Part shown: piece after piece, positions 1-7,710 of the stretch | Position numbering within the stretch: the stretch's first letter is position 1 | Layout: the number at the start of each line of letters is the position of its first letter | Assembly (NCBI RefSeq): GCF_003063665.1 | Contig: NZ_NESF01000008.1 | Span: forward strand, 62,001-126,000 | From: Limnohabitans sp. Hippo3 | Lineage (GTDB): Bacteria > Pseudomonadota > Gammaproteobacteria > Burkholderiales > Burkholderiaceae_C | DNA: 64,000 bases | Direction of reading: 5' to 3' | Notes under the pieces: generated by a model | Told to the model about the DNA's origin: nothing | Database searches by the model: none | Seen by the model: only the letters and a program-made list of their open reading frames with translations | Translations under genes and position numbers: made by a program

Positions 1-1
1 A

Positions 2-724
2 AAACCCCTGGAGCTCGACCTGCAGCGCTCTGCCCAACTGGTCGAGGCGGCCCAACAATCGGGGCTGCACCTGGGAGTGGTGCTGCAGCACCGCTTTCGC
101 GAAGCCTCGGTCGTGTTGCAGCAATTGCTCACGCAAGGGCGCTTGGGCGAAGTGCAGGCCGCTTCGGTGCGGGTGCCCTGGTGGCGCTCGCAAGCGTATT
201 ACAACGAACTCGGGCGCGGCACTTTGGCGCGTGACGGAGGTGGCGTTTTGCTCACCCAGGCCATCCACACCCTGAACCTGTTTCAGGCTTTGGTCGGGGT
301 GCAATCGGTCAAAGCCGCCACAGTGCGACAAACCCGCCTGCACCAGATGGAAACCGAAGACCATGTGAGCGCCCTGCTGGTCCTGGGCAACGGCGCCCCC
401 GGCGACTTGATGGCCACCACGGCGATGTACCCCGGTTATCCGGAAACGATCGAGGTCATCGGCACGCTGGGCAGTGCACGCCTGAGTGGTGCCAGTCTGG
501 AAGTGAACTTTCTGACGCAAGAGACCCTGACGGTGACCAGCGAAGGCGGCACCGGCAGCGGTGCCAACATGATGGATTTTTCACACCAGCCCCACAAAGA
601 CCTGTTGACCGATTTCATCGACGCAATTGCTTCAAACCGCCCACCCCGGGTCACCGGTGCCGATGCGCTGAGCACCCACGCCCTGATCGATGAATTGCTG
701 CGCATGGGTTCATCGCCGCTGTGA
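2..724 (+). CDS. Gfo/Idh/MocA-family oxidoreductase, C-terminal part (5' end outside window)
   Basis: The reading frame is open from the first bases of the window and ends at TGA 722-724, giving 240 visible residues. It begins with K-P-L-E, which matches the conserved E-K-P segment that follows the NAD(P)-binding Rossmann fold in this family, so roughly 95 N-terminal residues are missing. The rest fits the substrate-binding alpha/beta domain: the QHRFREA stretch, then GGGVLLTQAIHTLNLF, where a helix with a conserved His usually sits in the active site. Such enzymes oxidise or reduce sugars, inositols or related polyols; the substrate cannot be told from this fragment. It converges on senA with 9 bp between the stops. 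Confidence 0.85.
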   Translation, partial: KPLELDLQRSAQLVEAAQQSGLHLGVVLQHRFREASVVLQQLLTQGRLGEVQAASVRVPWWRSQAYYNELGRGTLARDGGGVLLTQAIHTLNLFQALVGVQSVKAATVRQTRLHQMETEDHVSALLVLGNGAPGDLMATTAMYPGYPETIEVIGTLGSARLSGASLEVNFLTQETLTVTSEGGTGSGANMMDFSHQPHKDLLTDFIDAIASNRPPRVTGADALSTHALIDELLRMGSSPL

Positions 725-733
725 GCTGATTGC

Positions 734-1987
734 TCACAAGGCCACGGACCGGAAGCCTGCAAAGATGTCCTGACGCTCGGGCACAAAGAAGTTACGGTAA
801 CGCACATCCACCACATGCGCTGAGGTGGCCGCGCATGCCCCACGCAGCACGCGGTGCGTGTGCCACCAAGGCGCTGAATAGTCGCGGTAGGGATGCACCT
901 CAAAACTCGGATAGGGCGCGAAGTCGCTGGCCGTCCATTCCCACACCTGTCCCCACGCAAAACCGGACTGCTGCGCAGCGCAATCCCACTCGGCCTCGGT
1001 GGGCAAGCGCCTGCCCGCCCATTGGCACCAAGCCTCAGCATCCTGCGCGCTCAGGTGCACCGCCGGGGCTTGCAAGTCCAGCGCTTGCCACCGGCCAAAG
1101 CGCTGCGCTTGCCAAGCCCCATGCTCCCAGCGCACGTGCGGCGGCATGGGGTGACCTGTGGCCTGCACAAACGGCAGGTAACGCGCCCAGCTGACAGCCT
1201 CTGCGTCGATGCTGAAAGCCGCCAGCGCCACCGGGTGGGCCTGGCGCTCGTTGTCGAAAGCGAAACCTGGCCCCGCATGGCCGAGTGTGTAGACCTGCGC
1301 CGCCACATGGATCTGTGCTGGGGACTCAGTCTGCAACCAGGGGGCACCCGTACGCCAGCACAGGGCCTCGGGCAAGGTCAGTCCCAAAGCCTGCGCCATG
1401 TAGACCGAGGCTTCGTTGTGCATGTCCTCGTGTTGCAGGGCCAGCCGCCAGAAATACAGGTCATCGTCGCTGGCTACATGACCTGCGTCGTGCTGCACCT
1501 GCACCGCTTGCAAGTGGCCCAGGCTGCGCTGCAGCACCTGCGCCAAATAGGTCTGCGTCCCGGCCAGATCGGGCAAAGACAAAGCCCAGCGGCTGTCGTG
1601 CGCCACCTCGCTGGAGTTGTAGAGCGCATCGGCATGGGACAGCAGCGAGGCGTCAAAGTCCGCGCCGCTGCTGGCACTGCGCGTGCCCAGATGGTGCTGG
1701 CGGTTGCGCACTGTCCACCATTCCTGAAACCAGGCGATGTGACCCCACTCCCACAAAGGTGGGTTCATGCCGGGCAGGGGCGGCACCGACAAATCGGGCA
1801 GGGCGCTTTGCCAAGCCTGCATCAGCCCCAGCGTGCGGGTGCGGGTGGCTTGCAGGGCGCGGGCCAACGCCGCAGGCCCGGCGGTGCGCACAGCGCTGTG
1901 CACGGGCCCCAGGGAAGCTGAAAAAGACCCGGCCAACGATGCGCCTGGCCCTGTCTGCCCTGCCCCTGCCGTGGTACTGCCATTCAT
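734..1987 (-). CDS. senA: Selenoneine synthase SenA (EgtB-like non-haem iron C-Se bond-forming enzyme)
   Basis: 417 residues with the EgtB layout: an N-terminal DinB-like four-helix domain and a C-terminal formylglycine-generating-enzyme (FGE-sulfatase) domain. Iron ligands are visible as H83 in WGHIAWFQEW and H186/H190 in the HEDMHNE motif. The C-terminus has the family signature RYRNFF..ER.D...GFR (396-413). EgtB itself makes ergothioneine; the assignment to SenA rests on the neighbours, a TIGR04348-type glycosyltransferase (SenB) and a selenophosphate synthetase, the known senABC set. SenA would couple the selenosugar to hercynine oxidatively. The reading frame is open for 128 codons further upstream, but that stretch is antisense to senB. 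ATG 1987 is preferred; an ATG at 2002 would overlap the senB start. No strong ribosome-binding site is visible. No EgtD-type hercynine methyltransferase lies in the window. Confidence 0.85.
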   Translation of the reverse strand: MNGSTTAGAGQTGPGASLAGSFSASLGPVHSAVRTAGPAALARALQATRTRTLGLMQAWQSALPDLSVPPLPGMNPPLWEWGHIAWFQEWWTVRNRQHHLGTRSASSGADFDASLLSHADALYNSSEVAHDSRWALSLPDLAGTQTYLAQVLQRSLGHLQAVQVQHDAGHVASDDDLYFWRLALQHEDMHNEASVYMAQALGLTLPEALCWRTGAPWLQTESPAQIHVAAQVYTLGHAGPGFAFDNERQAHPVALAAFSIDAEAVSWARYLPFVQATGHPMPPHVRWEHGAWQAQRFGRWQALDLQAPAVHLSAQDAEAWCQWAGRRLPTEAEWDCAAQQSGFAWGQVWEWTASDFAPYPSFEVHPYRDYSAPWWHTHRVLRGACAATSAHVVDVRYRNFFVPERQDIFAGFRSVAL

Positions 1988-2000
1988 GTATAAACCGCCC

Positions 2001-2975
2001 ATGCAAAAACTTCGTGTGGTCATTGTCAGCCCGGCCTTGGCCGACGCCAACAATGGCAATTGGCAAACGGCGCGCCGCTGGCAACAACTGCTGTCTGCGC
2101 ATTCTGCCCGCATCGTGCGGCAGTGGCCCGATGCCCAGGCTGACACGGACGATGTGATGCTGGCACTGCACGCCCGCCGCTCGGCCGAGGCGGTGCAGGC
2201 CTGGCACGACAGGCACGGCCAGCGGGGCCTGGGCGTGGTGCTGACGGGCACCGACCTGTACCGCGACATTGCCCATGACCCGCAAGCGCAAAAGTCTTTG
2301 GCACTGGCGCATTCCTTGGTGGTGCTGCAGGGGCTGGGGGTGCAAAGCCTGCCGCCCGAGCACCAGGCCAAGGCCCGCGTGATTTTTCAGTCCACCGGCA
2401 CGCGCCAGACCTTGCCCAAAACCAAGCGCCACCTGCGCGTGGTGATGGTGGGCCATCTGCGCGAAGAAAAAGACCCGCTCACCCTCATGGCAGCAGCCCG
2501 ACTGTTGCCACCCGACGCTGGCGTGTTCATCGACCACATTGGCGCAGCGCTTGACCTCGTGCTGGGCCAGGCCGCAGAGGCCACGCAGGCGCAATGCCCC
2601 CATTACCGCTGGCTGGGGGCTGTGCCTCACGCGCAAACGCTGCGACGCATCCAGCGCGCCCACCTGCTGGTGCACTGCAGCCGCATGGAAGGCGGGGCGC
2701 ATGTGCTGATGGAGGCGATGTGCAGCGGCACGCCCGTGCTGGCCTCGCGCATCGACGGCAACGTGGGCCTGTTGGGCGAAGATTACGCGGGCTACTTCGA
2801 GCCCGGTGATGCACAGGCACTCGCCGATTTTTTGCTGGCTTGCCGAGCGCCGCAGACCGGTCACAGCCTGGTGGCACACTTGGGGGATCAGTGCGCCTTG
2901 CGCGCACCCTTGTTTGAACCTCAGGCCGAACGCGCCGCCTTGCACCGCTGGGTGCAAGACCTCTGGACCCATTAA
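2001..2975 (+). CDS. senB: Selenosugar synthase SenB (TIGR04348-type glycosyltransferase)
   Basis: 324 residues, GT-B fold glycosyltransferase. The N-terminal half opens with a nucleotide-fold strand (KLRVVIVSPA) and a NNGNWQTARRW loop typical of the TIGR04348 group. The C-terminal half has the GHLREEKDP segment (151-159) and the donor-binding E-x7-E motif at E230/E238 (EGGAHVLMEA). In the selenoneine pathway SenB joins selenophosphate to UDP-N-acetylglucosamine to make a selenosugar, the first C-Se bond. The start ATG 2001 lies 13 bp from the divergent senA start. The stop codon (2973-2975) directly abuts the selD ATG, so the two are almost certainly cotranscribed and translationally coupled. 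Longer upstream reading frames are antisense to senA and were discarded. Confidence 0.87.
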   Translation: MQKLRVVIVSPALADANNGNWQTARRWQQLLSAHSARIVRQWPDAQADTDDVMLALHARRSAEAVQAWHDRHGQRGLGVVLTGTDLYRDIAHDPQAQKSLALAHSLVVLQGLGVQSLPPEHQAKARVIFQSTGTRQTLPKTKRHLRVVMVGHLREEKDPLTLMAAARLLPPDAGVFIDHIGAALDLVLGQAAEATQAQCPHYRWLGAVPHAQTLRRIQRAHLLVHCSRMEGGAHVLMEAMCSGTPVLASRIDGNVGLLGEDYAGYFEPGDAQALADFLLACRAPQTGHSLVAHLGDQCALRAPLFEPQAERAALHRWVQDLWTH

Positions 2976-5330
2976 ATGCAATCATCCCATCAACCTGTTT
3001 TGCGCGACCTGGTGCTGGTCGGCGGCGGCCACAGCCATGTGGGCGTGCTGCGCATGTTCGCCATGAAGCCCGAGCCCGGTGTGCGCATCACCGTGATCTG
3101 CACCGACATCGACACGCCCTACTCGGGCATGCTGCCCGGCTACATCTCAGGCCATTACAGTTTTGACGAGGTGCACATCGACCTAGGCCGCCTGTGCGCC
3201 TTTGCCGGTGCACGCCTGTACCACGACGCCGTGGTCGGCATCGACCGCAAAAACCAGAAAGTCATTTGCCAAAACCGCCCACCCGTGGCCTATGACCTGC
3301 TGTCCATCAACATCGGCTCCACGCCGCAGGTGCAACACATCGAAGGCGCACCCACGCTGGCGGTGCCCGTCAAACCGATTGCGCAGTTCAACCAGCGCTG
3401 GCTGGCCCTGCTGGAAAAGGCGCGGCAGTGGCCATCGCACAGGGGTCGCATGACGATCGCGGTGGTGGGCGGTGGTGCGGGGGGCGTGGAGCTTCTGCTG
3501 TCCATGCAGTACCGTTTGCGCCACGAGCTCAAGGCCCTGGGGCGCAGCCCCGAAGATTTGAAATTTGTGCTGCTGACTTCAGGCGACACGATCTTGCCCA
3601 CACACAACCCAGGCGTTCGCGCACGCTTTGTCAAAGTGCTGCAAGAGCGCAATGTCGAGGTGCACACGCATGCCGAGGTGGTGCAGGTCTCGCCCGGCTG
3701 CCTGCACACGCGCGATGGCCGCACCTTCGATGCCGACGAAACCATGTGGGTCACACAGGCCGGTGGCCCGGCCTGGCTGCAAAGCACGGGTCTGGCGCTC
3801 GATGACAAAGGCTTCATCCTCGTTCACCCCCAGTTGCAATGCCTGAATGACCCGCTGGTGTTCGCAGCGGGCGATATTGCCTCGTTGGTGGAACGCCCGC
3901 TGGAAAAAGCAGGTGTGTTTGCCGTGCGCATGGCCAAGCCTTTGGCCGAGAATTTGCGCCGCAGTTTGCGCGGCCAAAAACTATTGGCTTACCACCCACA
4001 ACGCCACTGGCTGGCCCTGATCTCGACCGGCAACCGTTATGCCGTGGGTTCGCGTGGGCCTTGGGGCTTTGGCGGTGACTGGGTGTGGCGCTGGAAGGAC
4101 CGGATCGATCGGCAGTTCATGCGCCGCTTCACCGAATTGCCCGACATGGCAACCCAAGCGCCTGGCACCAATTTGCAGACTGCCATGCGGTCGATGGGCC
4201 AACTCCTCAAGGACATCCAGGCGCAAGGCAAAGCCCCCACCACGCGCCTGAGCCTGACATCCGAGGAGTCCTTGCAGGCCATCTCGGCCATCGCCATGCG
4301 CTGCGGCGGCTGCGGCGCCAAGGTCGGTGCCAACATCCTGTCCCGCGCACTGGGCAGTTTGCAACCGGTGGAACGACCGGATGTGCTGATCGGCCTGCAC
4401 TCGCCCGACGACGCAGCCGTGGTGCGCGTGCCGCCCGGCATGGCCGTGGTGCAGACGGTGGACTTTTTCCGGGCTTTCATCGACGACCCCTATCTGTTTG
4501 GCAAAGTGGCGGCCAACCACGCACTGGGCGATATTTTTGCCATGGGCGGCGAGCCGCAAACGGCCACCGCCGTGGTCACCGTGCCGCCGGGCCTGGAAAG
4601 CAAGGTCGAAGACCTGCTGACGCAAATGATGGGCGGCGCGATCGAGGTGCTGAACGCCGCAGGCTGCGCCCTGGTGGGCGGACACACAGGCGAAGGCGCG
4701 GAGCTGGCCCTGGGCTTTGCCATCAACGGGCTGATCGACGAGAAGATGGACAGCGTGATGCGCAAGGGCGGCATGCAGCCCGGCGATGTGCTGCTGTTGA
4801 CCAAACCCATGGGCATCGGCACCTTGTTTGCCGCACACGCACGCCATGCGGCCAAGGGTCGATGGATCGCCGCCGCCTTGCAATCGATGGTGCAATCCAA
4901 TCAGCAGGGCGCTGCCATTTTGCGCACGCATGGCGCCACCGCCTGCACCGACCTGACCGGCTTTGGTCTGCTCGGCCACTTGGTGGAGATGACGCGGCCA
5001 TCCGGCGTGGACGCCGAGTTGAACATGAGCACGCTGCCCCTGCTGGACGGTGCGGTGGACTGCGTCAAGGCGGGCATCGTCAGCTCCTTGCAACCGGCCA
5101 ATGTGCGGCTGCGCCGTGCCCTGCGCAACGCGGACGAGTTTGTGGGCGACCCGCGCTACCCGCTGCTGTTTGACCCGCAAACCGCGGGCGGCTTGCTGGC
5201 CAGCGTGCCCGCAGCCCAAGCCGCTGCCTGTGTGCAGGCGCTCAAAGCGGCAGGCTACGCGCACACCGCCATCATCGGCCGCATCACCGCGCAAGGCGAA
5301 GCCATTGAGCCGGTGCTGCTGAAAACCTGA
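2976..5330 (+). CDS. selD: Selenide, water dikinase SelD/SenC with N-terminal NADH dehydrogenase-like FAD domain
   Basis: 784 residues in two parts. Residues 1-400 resemble type II NADH dehydrogenases: an FAD-binding LVGGGHSHVGVL at 13-24, an NAD-binding VVGGGAGGVELL at 163-174, and an FAD-contact FAAGDIA at 297-303. Residues 430-784 are selenophosphate synthetase with the catalytic CGGCGAK loop (C443, C446, K449) and metal-binding Asp residues in SPDDAAV and VDFF. The catalytic position is Cys; there is no in-frame TGA selenocysteine. The product makes selenophosphate from selenide and ATP, here for SenB and possibly for selU or selA elsewhere. The flavin domain could supply reduced selenium (inference). 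The fused form is known in many bacteria; here it fills the SenC position of the selenoneine cluster. A cupin gene follows 14 bp downstream. Confidence 0.93.
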   Translation: MQSSHQPVLRDLVLVGGGHSHVGVLRMFAMKPEPGVRITVICTDIDTPYSGMLPGYISGHYSFDEVHIDLGRLCAFAGARLYHDAVVGIDRKNQKVICQNRPPVAYDLLSINIGSTPQVQHIEGAPTLAVPVKPIAQFNQRWLALLEKARQWPSHRGRMTIAVVGGGAGGVELLLSMQYRLRHELKALGRSPEDLKFVLLTSGDTILPTHNPGVRARFVKVLQERNVEVHTHAEVVQVSPGCLHTRDGRTFDADETMWVTQAGGPAWLQSTGLALDDKGFILVHPQLQCLNDPLVFAAGDIASLVERPLEKAGVFAVRMAKPLAENLRRSLRGQKLLAYHPQRHWLALISTGNRYAVGSRGPWGFGGDWVWRWKDRIDRQFMRRFTELPDMATQAPGTNLQTAMRSMGQLLKDIQAQGKAPTTRLSLTSEESLQAISAIAMRCGGCGAKVGANILSRALGSLQPVERPDVLIGLHSPDDAAVVRVPPGMAVVQTVDFFRAFIDDPYLFGKVAANHALGDIFAMGGEPQTATAVVTVPPGLESKVEDLLTQMMGGAIEVLNAAGCALVGGHTGEGAELALGFAINGLIDEKMDSVMRKGGMQPGDVLLLTKPMGIGTLFAAHARHAAKGRWIAAALQSMVQSNQQGAAILRTHGATACTDLTGFGLLGHLVEMTRPSGVDAELNMSTLPLLDGAVDCVKAGIVSSLQPANVRLRRALRNADEFVGDPRYPLLFDPQTAGGLLASVPAAQAAACVQALKAAGYAHTAIIGRITAQGEAIEPVLLKT

Positions 5331-5344
5331 GCGGCTCCAACGAC

Positions 5345-6025
5345 ATGACCACAGAACACTTCACCCACCCCATCACACTGAACGCCGACCTGGCCCAGCG
5401 CTGCGTCGTGCACAGCCCCTCGCTCGATTGGGTGGCATCGCCCGCTTCAGGCGTGTCGCGCCGCATGCTCGAGCGCGACGGCGGCGAAGTGGCGCGCGTC
5501 ACGTCCATCGTACGTTATGCGCCGGGCTCGGCCTTTGCCAGCCACACGCATGGCGGGGGTGAGGAAATTTGGGTGCTCGACGGCACGCTGCACGACGAGC
5601 ACGGGGTCTACGGCCCCGGCACCTACATCAAGAATCCGGTGGGCAGTTCGCACGCGCCGTCATCGCCCGAGGGCTGCATCTTGTTTGTGAAGCTGCGCCA
5701 CCTGGACCCACGCGACGACGAGCGCGTGGTCATCGACACACGGCGCAGCCAATGGCGACAAGGCCTGGTAGAGGGCCTCAAGGTCTTGCCCCTGAACACC
5801 TTCGAGACCCAAAACACCGCCCTGGTGCGCTGGGCACCGTAGACGTTTTTCAACCCGCACCGGCATTGGGGCGGCGAAGAGATTCTGGTGCTCGAAGGCG
5901 TGTTTTCTGACGAGCACGGCGACTACCCGGCAGGCAGCTGGCTGCGCAGCCCACACATGAGCCAGCACCAACCCTTCAGCCGCGAAGGCTGTCTGATCCT
6001 TGTGAAAACCGGACACTTGGTATGA
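5345..6025 (+). pseudogene. ChrR-type two-domain cupin gene interrupted by an in-frame amber codon
   Basis: The first open frame (5345-5839, 165 aa) carries a full ChrR-like cupin with metal-ligand motif SHTHGGGEE and a G..IKNP turn. After TAG at 5840-5842 the same frame continues without a shift to TGA 6023-6025 and encodes a second, clearly homologous cupin: [17 protein letters not shown], then [15 protein letters not shown] and [10 protein letters not shown]. Two-repeat ChrR cupins of about 220 residues are the family norm, so the ancestral gene was 227 codons and one codon has become TAG. Either the product is truncated to one domain, the codon is read through, or the base call is wrong. 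It sits 14 bp after selD and 22 bp before an araC gene, so it is probably the last gene of the senB-selD transcript. Cupins of this type are often linked to oxidative stress responses. Confidence 0.8.
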
Positions 6026-6047
6026 GTACCCGCGAACAGCCCCACAC

Positions 6048-6893
6048 ATGGACGCCCTGAGTTCAGTCTTGTCACGCATTGCCCTGCGGGCGGGTGTTTT
6101 CTACAGCGGCAACCTTTGCGGCCTGCACGATTTCGAGCACGATGTGTTCAAGGGGCATCTGCACCTGATCGAGCGCGGGCCCATCACGCTGCACATGCTG
6201 GGGCAAGCCGATGTGCACCTGACCGAACCCACCGTGCTGTTCTTGCCACGCCCTCAATGGCACAGGTTGTCGGCCGATGATGGTGCGGGGGCTGACGTGG
6301 TGTGCGGCACCATCGCCTTGGGCGGCGGCGTGCACAACCCGGTCAGCGCCTCGCTGCCCGATGTGGTGCAGGTGCCTCTGTCGGCTCTCCCGGGCGTGAG
6401 GGCCTTGCTGGCCCTGATGCGACAAGAGGCTTTTCAGGAGCAGCCAGGCCGCCAGGCGGTGCTCGACCGTTTGTGCGAAGTGCTGATCCTGCAGCTGCTG
6501 CGCCACTGCATGGCACAGGGCATCACCTCGGGAGGCTTGCTGGCGGGCTTGGCCGATCCGAAGCTGGGCAAGGCTTTGCGCGCCGTGCACGACGATCCGG
6601 CACAAGACTGGGATTTGCCCAACATGGCCGCTGCCGCAAGCATGTCGCGTGCGCGTTTTGCCCACCACTTCAAGGCCGTCCTGGGCCACACCCCAGCACA
6701 CTACTTGAGCCAGTGGCGCATCCAGACCGCCCAGCAGTTGATGCAGCAGGGCCAGAGCATTCAGCAAGCAGCGCACGCCGTAGGCTATGGCAGCGCAAGC
6801 GCATTCACCCGCGCCTTTGTCCGTGAATTGGGCATTTCACCAGGCGCTTGGTTGATGGCGACCTCAAAAGGCGGACCTCAAACTCAGCACTGA
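6048..6893 (+). CDS. AraC-family transcriptional regulator with cupin-type sensor domain
   Basis: 281 residues. Residues 1-180 form an N-terminal effector domain of the cupin_6 kind (FLPRPQWHRL, then VCGTIALGGG). Residues about 185-275 hold the two helix-turn-helix motifs of the AraC/XylS family: MAAAASMSRARFAHHFKAVLG for the first and the conserved AVGYGSASAFTRAF for the second, followed by the usual GISPGAW tail. It starts 22 bp after the broken cupin gene on the same strand. AraC regulators of this subfamily commonly control a neighbouring oxidoreductase or cupin gene; whether it controls the selenium genes is unknown. The effector is not predictable. Confidence 0.88.
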   Translation: MDALSSVLSRIALRAGVFYSGNLCGLHDFEHDVFKGHLHLIERGPITLHMLGQADVHLTEPTVLFLPRPQWHRLSADDGAGADVVCGTIALGGGVHNPVSASLPDVVQVPLSALPGVRALLALMRQEAFQEQPGRQAVLDRLCEVLILQLLRHCMAQGITSGGLLAGLADPKLGKALRAVHDDPAQDWDLPNMAAAASMSRARFAHHFKAVLGHTPAHYLSQWRIQTAQQLMQQGQSIQQAAHAVGYGSASAFTRAFVRELGISPGAWLMATSKGGPQTQH

Positions 6894-6952
6894 GACTTTC
6901 GGTCAACTGCTTGAGCGTCTGAGGTACAGATTTTGCAAAATTCACGCCTACG

Positions 6953-7330
6953 ATGGATTGTTCAAAATCCATCTTTGTCATGCGCACATCCGATCATCCA
7001 CACAACTTGACCATTTGGTGCCTTTGCGCTGGGTGGTGTGTGATTTGTCGTGAATTCAAAACCGCGTTTTTGAGCATGCAGTCCGAACAGCACGAACACA
7101 AATGGCACTGGACAGACGTTGAGGATCACGATGAGGCGCTGTCTGAGATCGATGTGCAGGGTTTCCCAAGCATCGTCATTTGGAGCAGCACGGGTCAGTG
7201 GTGCTTTGCGGGCACCATCGAGCCGCGGACAGACACATTGCTGCGCCTCATCAGGTCTTCTCTGGCGGATGAACTGCGGTTGACCGGATCAGAAGCACAC
7301 CACTGGCAAGCTTTGCAACAAATTCGATGA
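6953..7330 (+). CDS. Thioredoxin-fold protein with a C-V-I-C active site
   Basis: 125 residues. The motif WCVIC (28-32) sits after a short beta strand (LTIWCLCAGW), as the WCxxC redox centre does in thioredoxins. A cis-proline segment follows at VQGFPSIVIW, the other hallmark of the fold. No signal peptide is visible, so it is probably cytoplasmic. Two further Cys at 23 and 25 lie just ahead of the active site, which is unusual. The small membrane protein gene begins 19 bp downstream and is probably cotranscribed. It may serve a thiol-disulfide exchange role; the partner is unknown. An internal ATG at 6980 would give a shorter product and cannot be excluded. Confidence 0.75.
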   Translation: MDCSKSIFVMRTSDHPHNLTIWCLCAGWCVICREFKTAFLSMQSEQHEHKWHWTDVEDHDEALSEIDVQGFPSIVIWSSTGQWCFAGTIEPRTDTLLRLIRSSLADELRLTGSEAHHWQALQQIR

Positions 7331-7348
7331 TTGGCGAGTGAATGCACC

Positions 7349-7696
7349 ATGAGAGAAGTCATTTCCAACCACTCCGGAAAAATTTTCATCGGTACTTTTG
7401 TGCTGTTGTTGGCATTTGGAAATTACTACTACCGCTGGCATCTCAAGCCACCCGTGCCGCAATACAAAAGCCAATGCGAAAAAGAAATTGCCGAACTGGA
7501 TCAGACCATCAAGAACCAATATGGAACCGGTGCGCTTCGCGTACTGAATCTGCGTGATGATGCCAAGGTCACAGAAGCCGAAATCAACGTAGCTCGCAGC
7601 ATTCGCCGAAACGCAGTTCAACTTTTGCAAAACGCACAAGAGAGACTTTGTCTGGAAGACATGGCCAATGCCCGTCAGGTCATGAAAATGCGGTAG
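7349..7696 (+). CDS. Small single-pass membrane protein, unknown function
   Basis: 115 residues from ATG 7349. One hydrophobic segment at about residues 11-24 (KIFIGTFVLLLAFGNYYY) near the N-terminus suggests a single membrane anchor, with the remaining charged, helical 90 residues on one side of the membrane. Two Cys are present (QCEKE and RLCLED). A TTG codon at 7331, immediately after the previous stop, would add six residues and allow tight coupling; neither start has a strong Shine-Dalgarno sequence. It follows the thioredoxin-like gene on the same strand, so the two may act together. I do not recognise the family. Confidence 0.55.
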   Translation: MREVISNHSGKIFIGTFVLLLAFGNYYYRWHLKPPVPQYKSQCEKEIAELDQTIKNQYGTGALRVLNLRDDAKVTEAEINVARSIRRNAVQLLQNAQERLCLEDMANARQVMKMR

Positions 7697-7710
7697 TGGC
7701 CTGCTGGCAA

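Noticed and set aside
1987-2371. N-terminal extension of senA by 128 codons
   Set aside because: It is antisense to senB, has cysteine- and serine-rich shadow composition, and matches nothing in the EgtB layout.
4290-4325. Selenocysteine in SelD
   Set aside because: The catalytic loop reads Cys-Gly-Gly-Cys in frame with TGC codons and no in-frame TGA.
5840-5842. TAG as a pyrrolysine codon or programmed recoding signal
   Set aside because: No pylT/pylS-type genes or known recoding context are visible in the window; a plain nonsense mutation or error is simpler.
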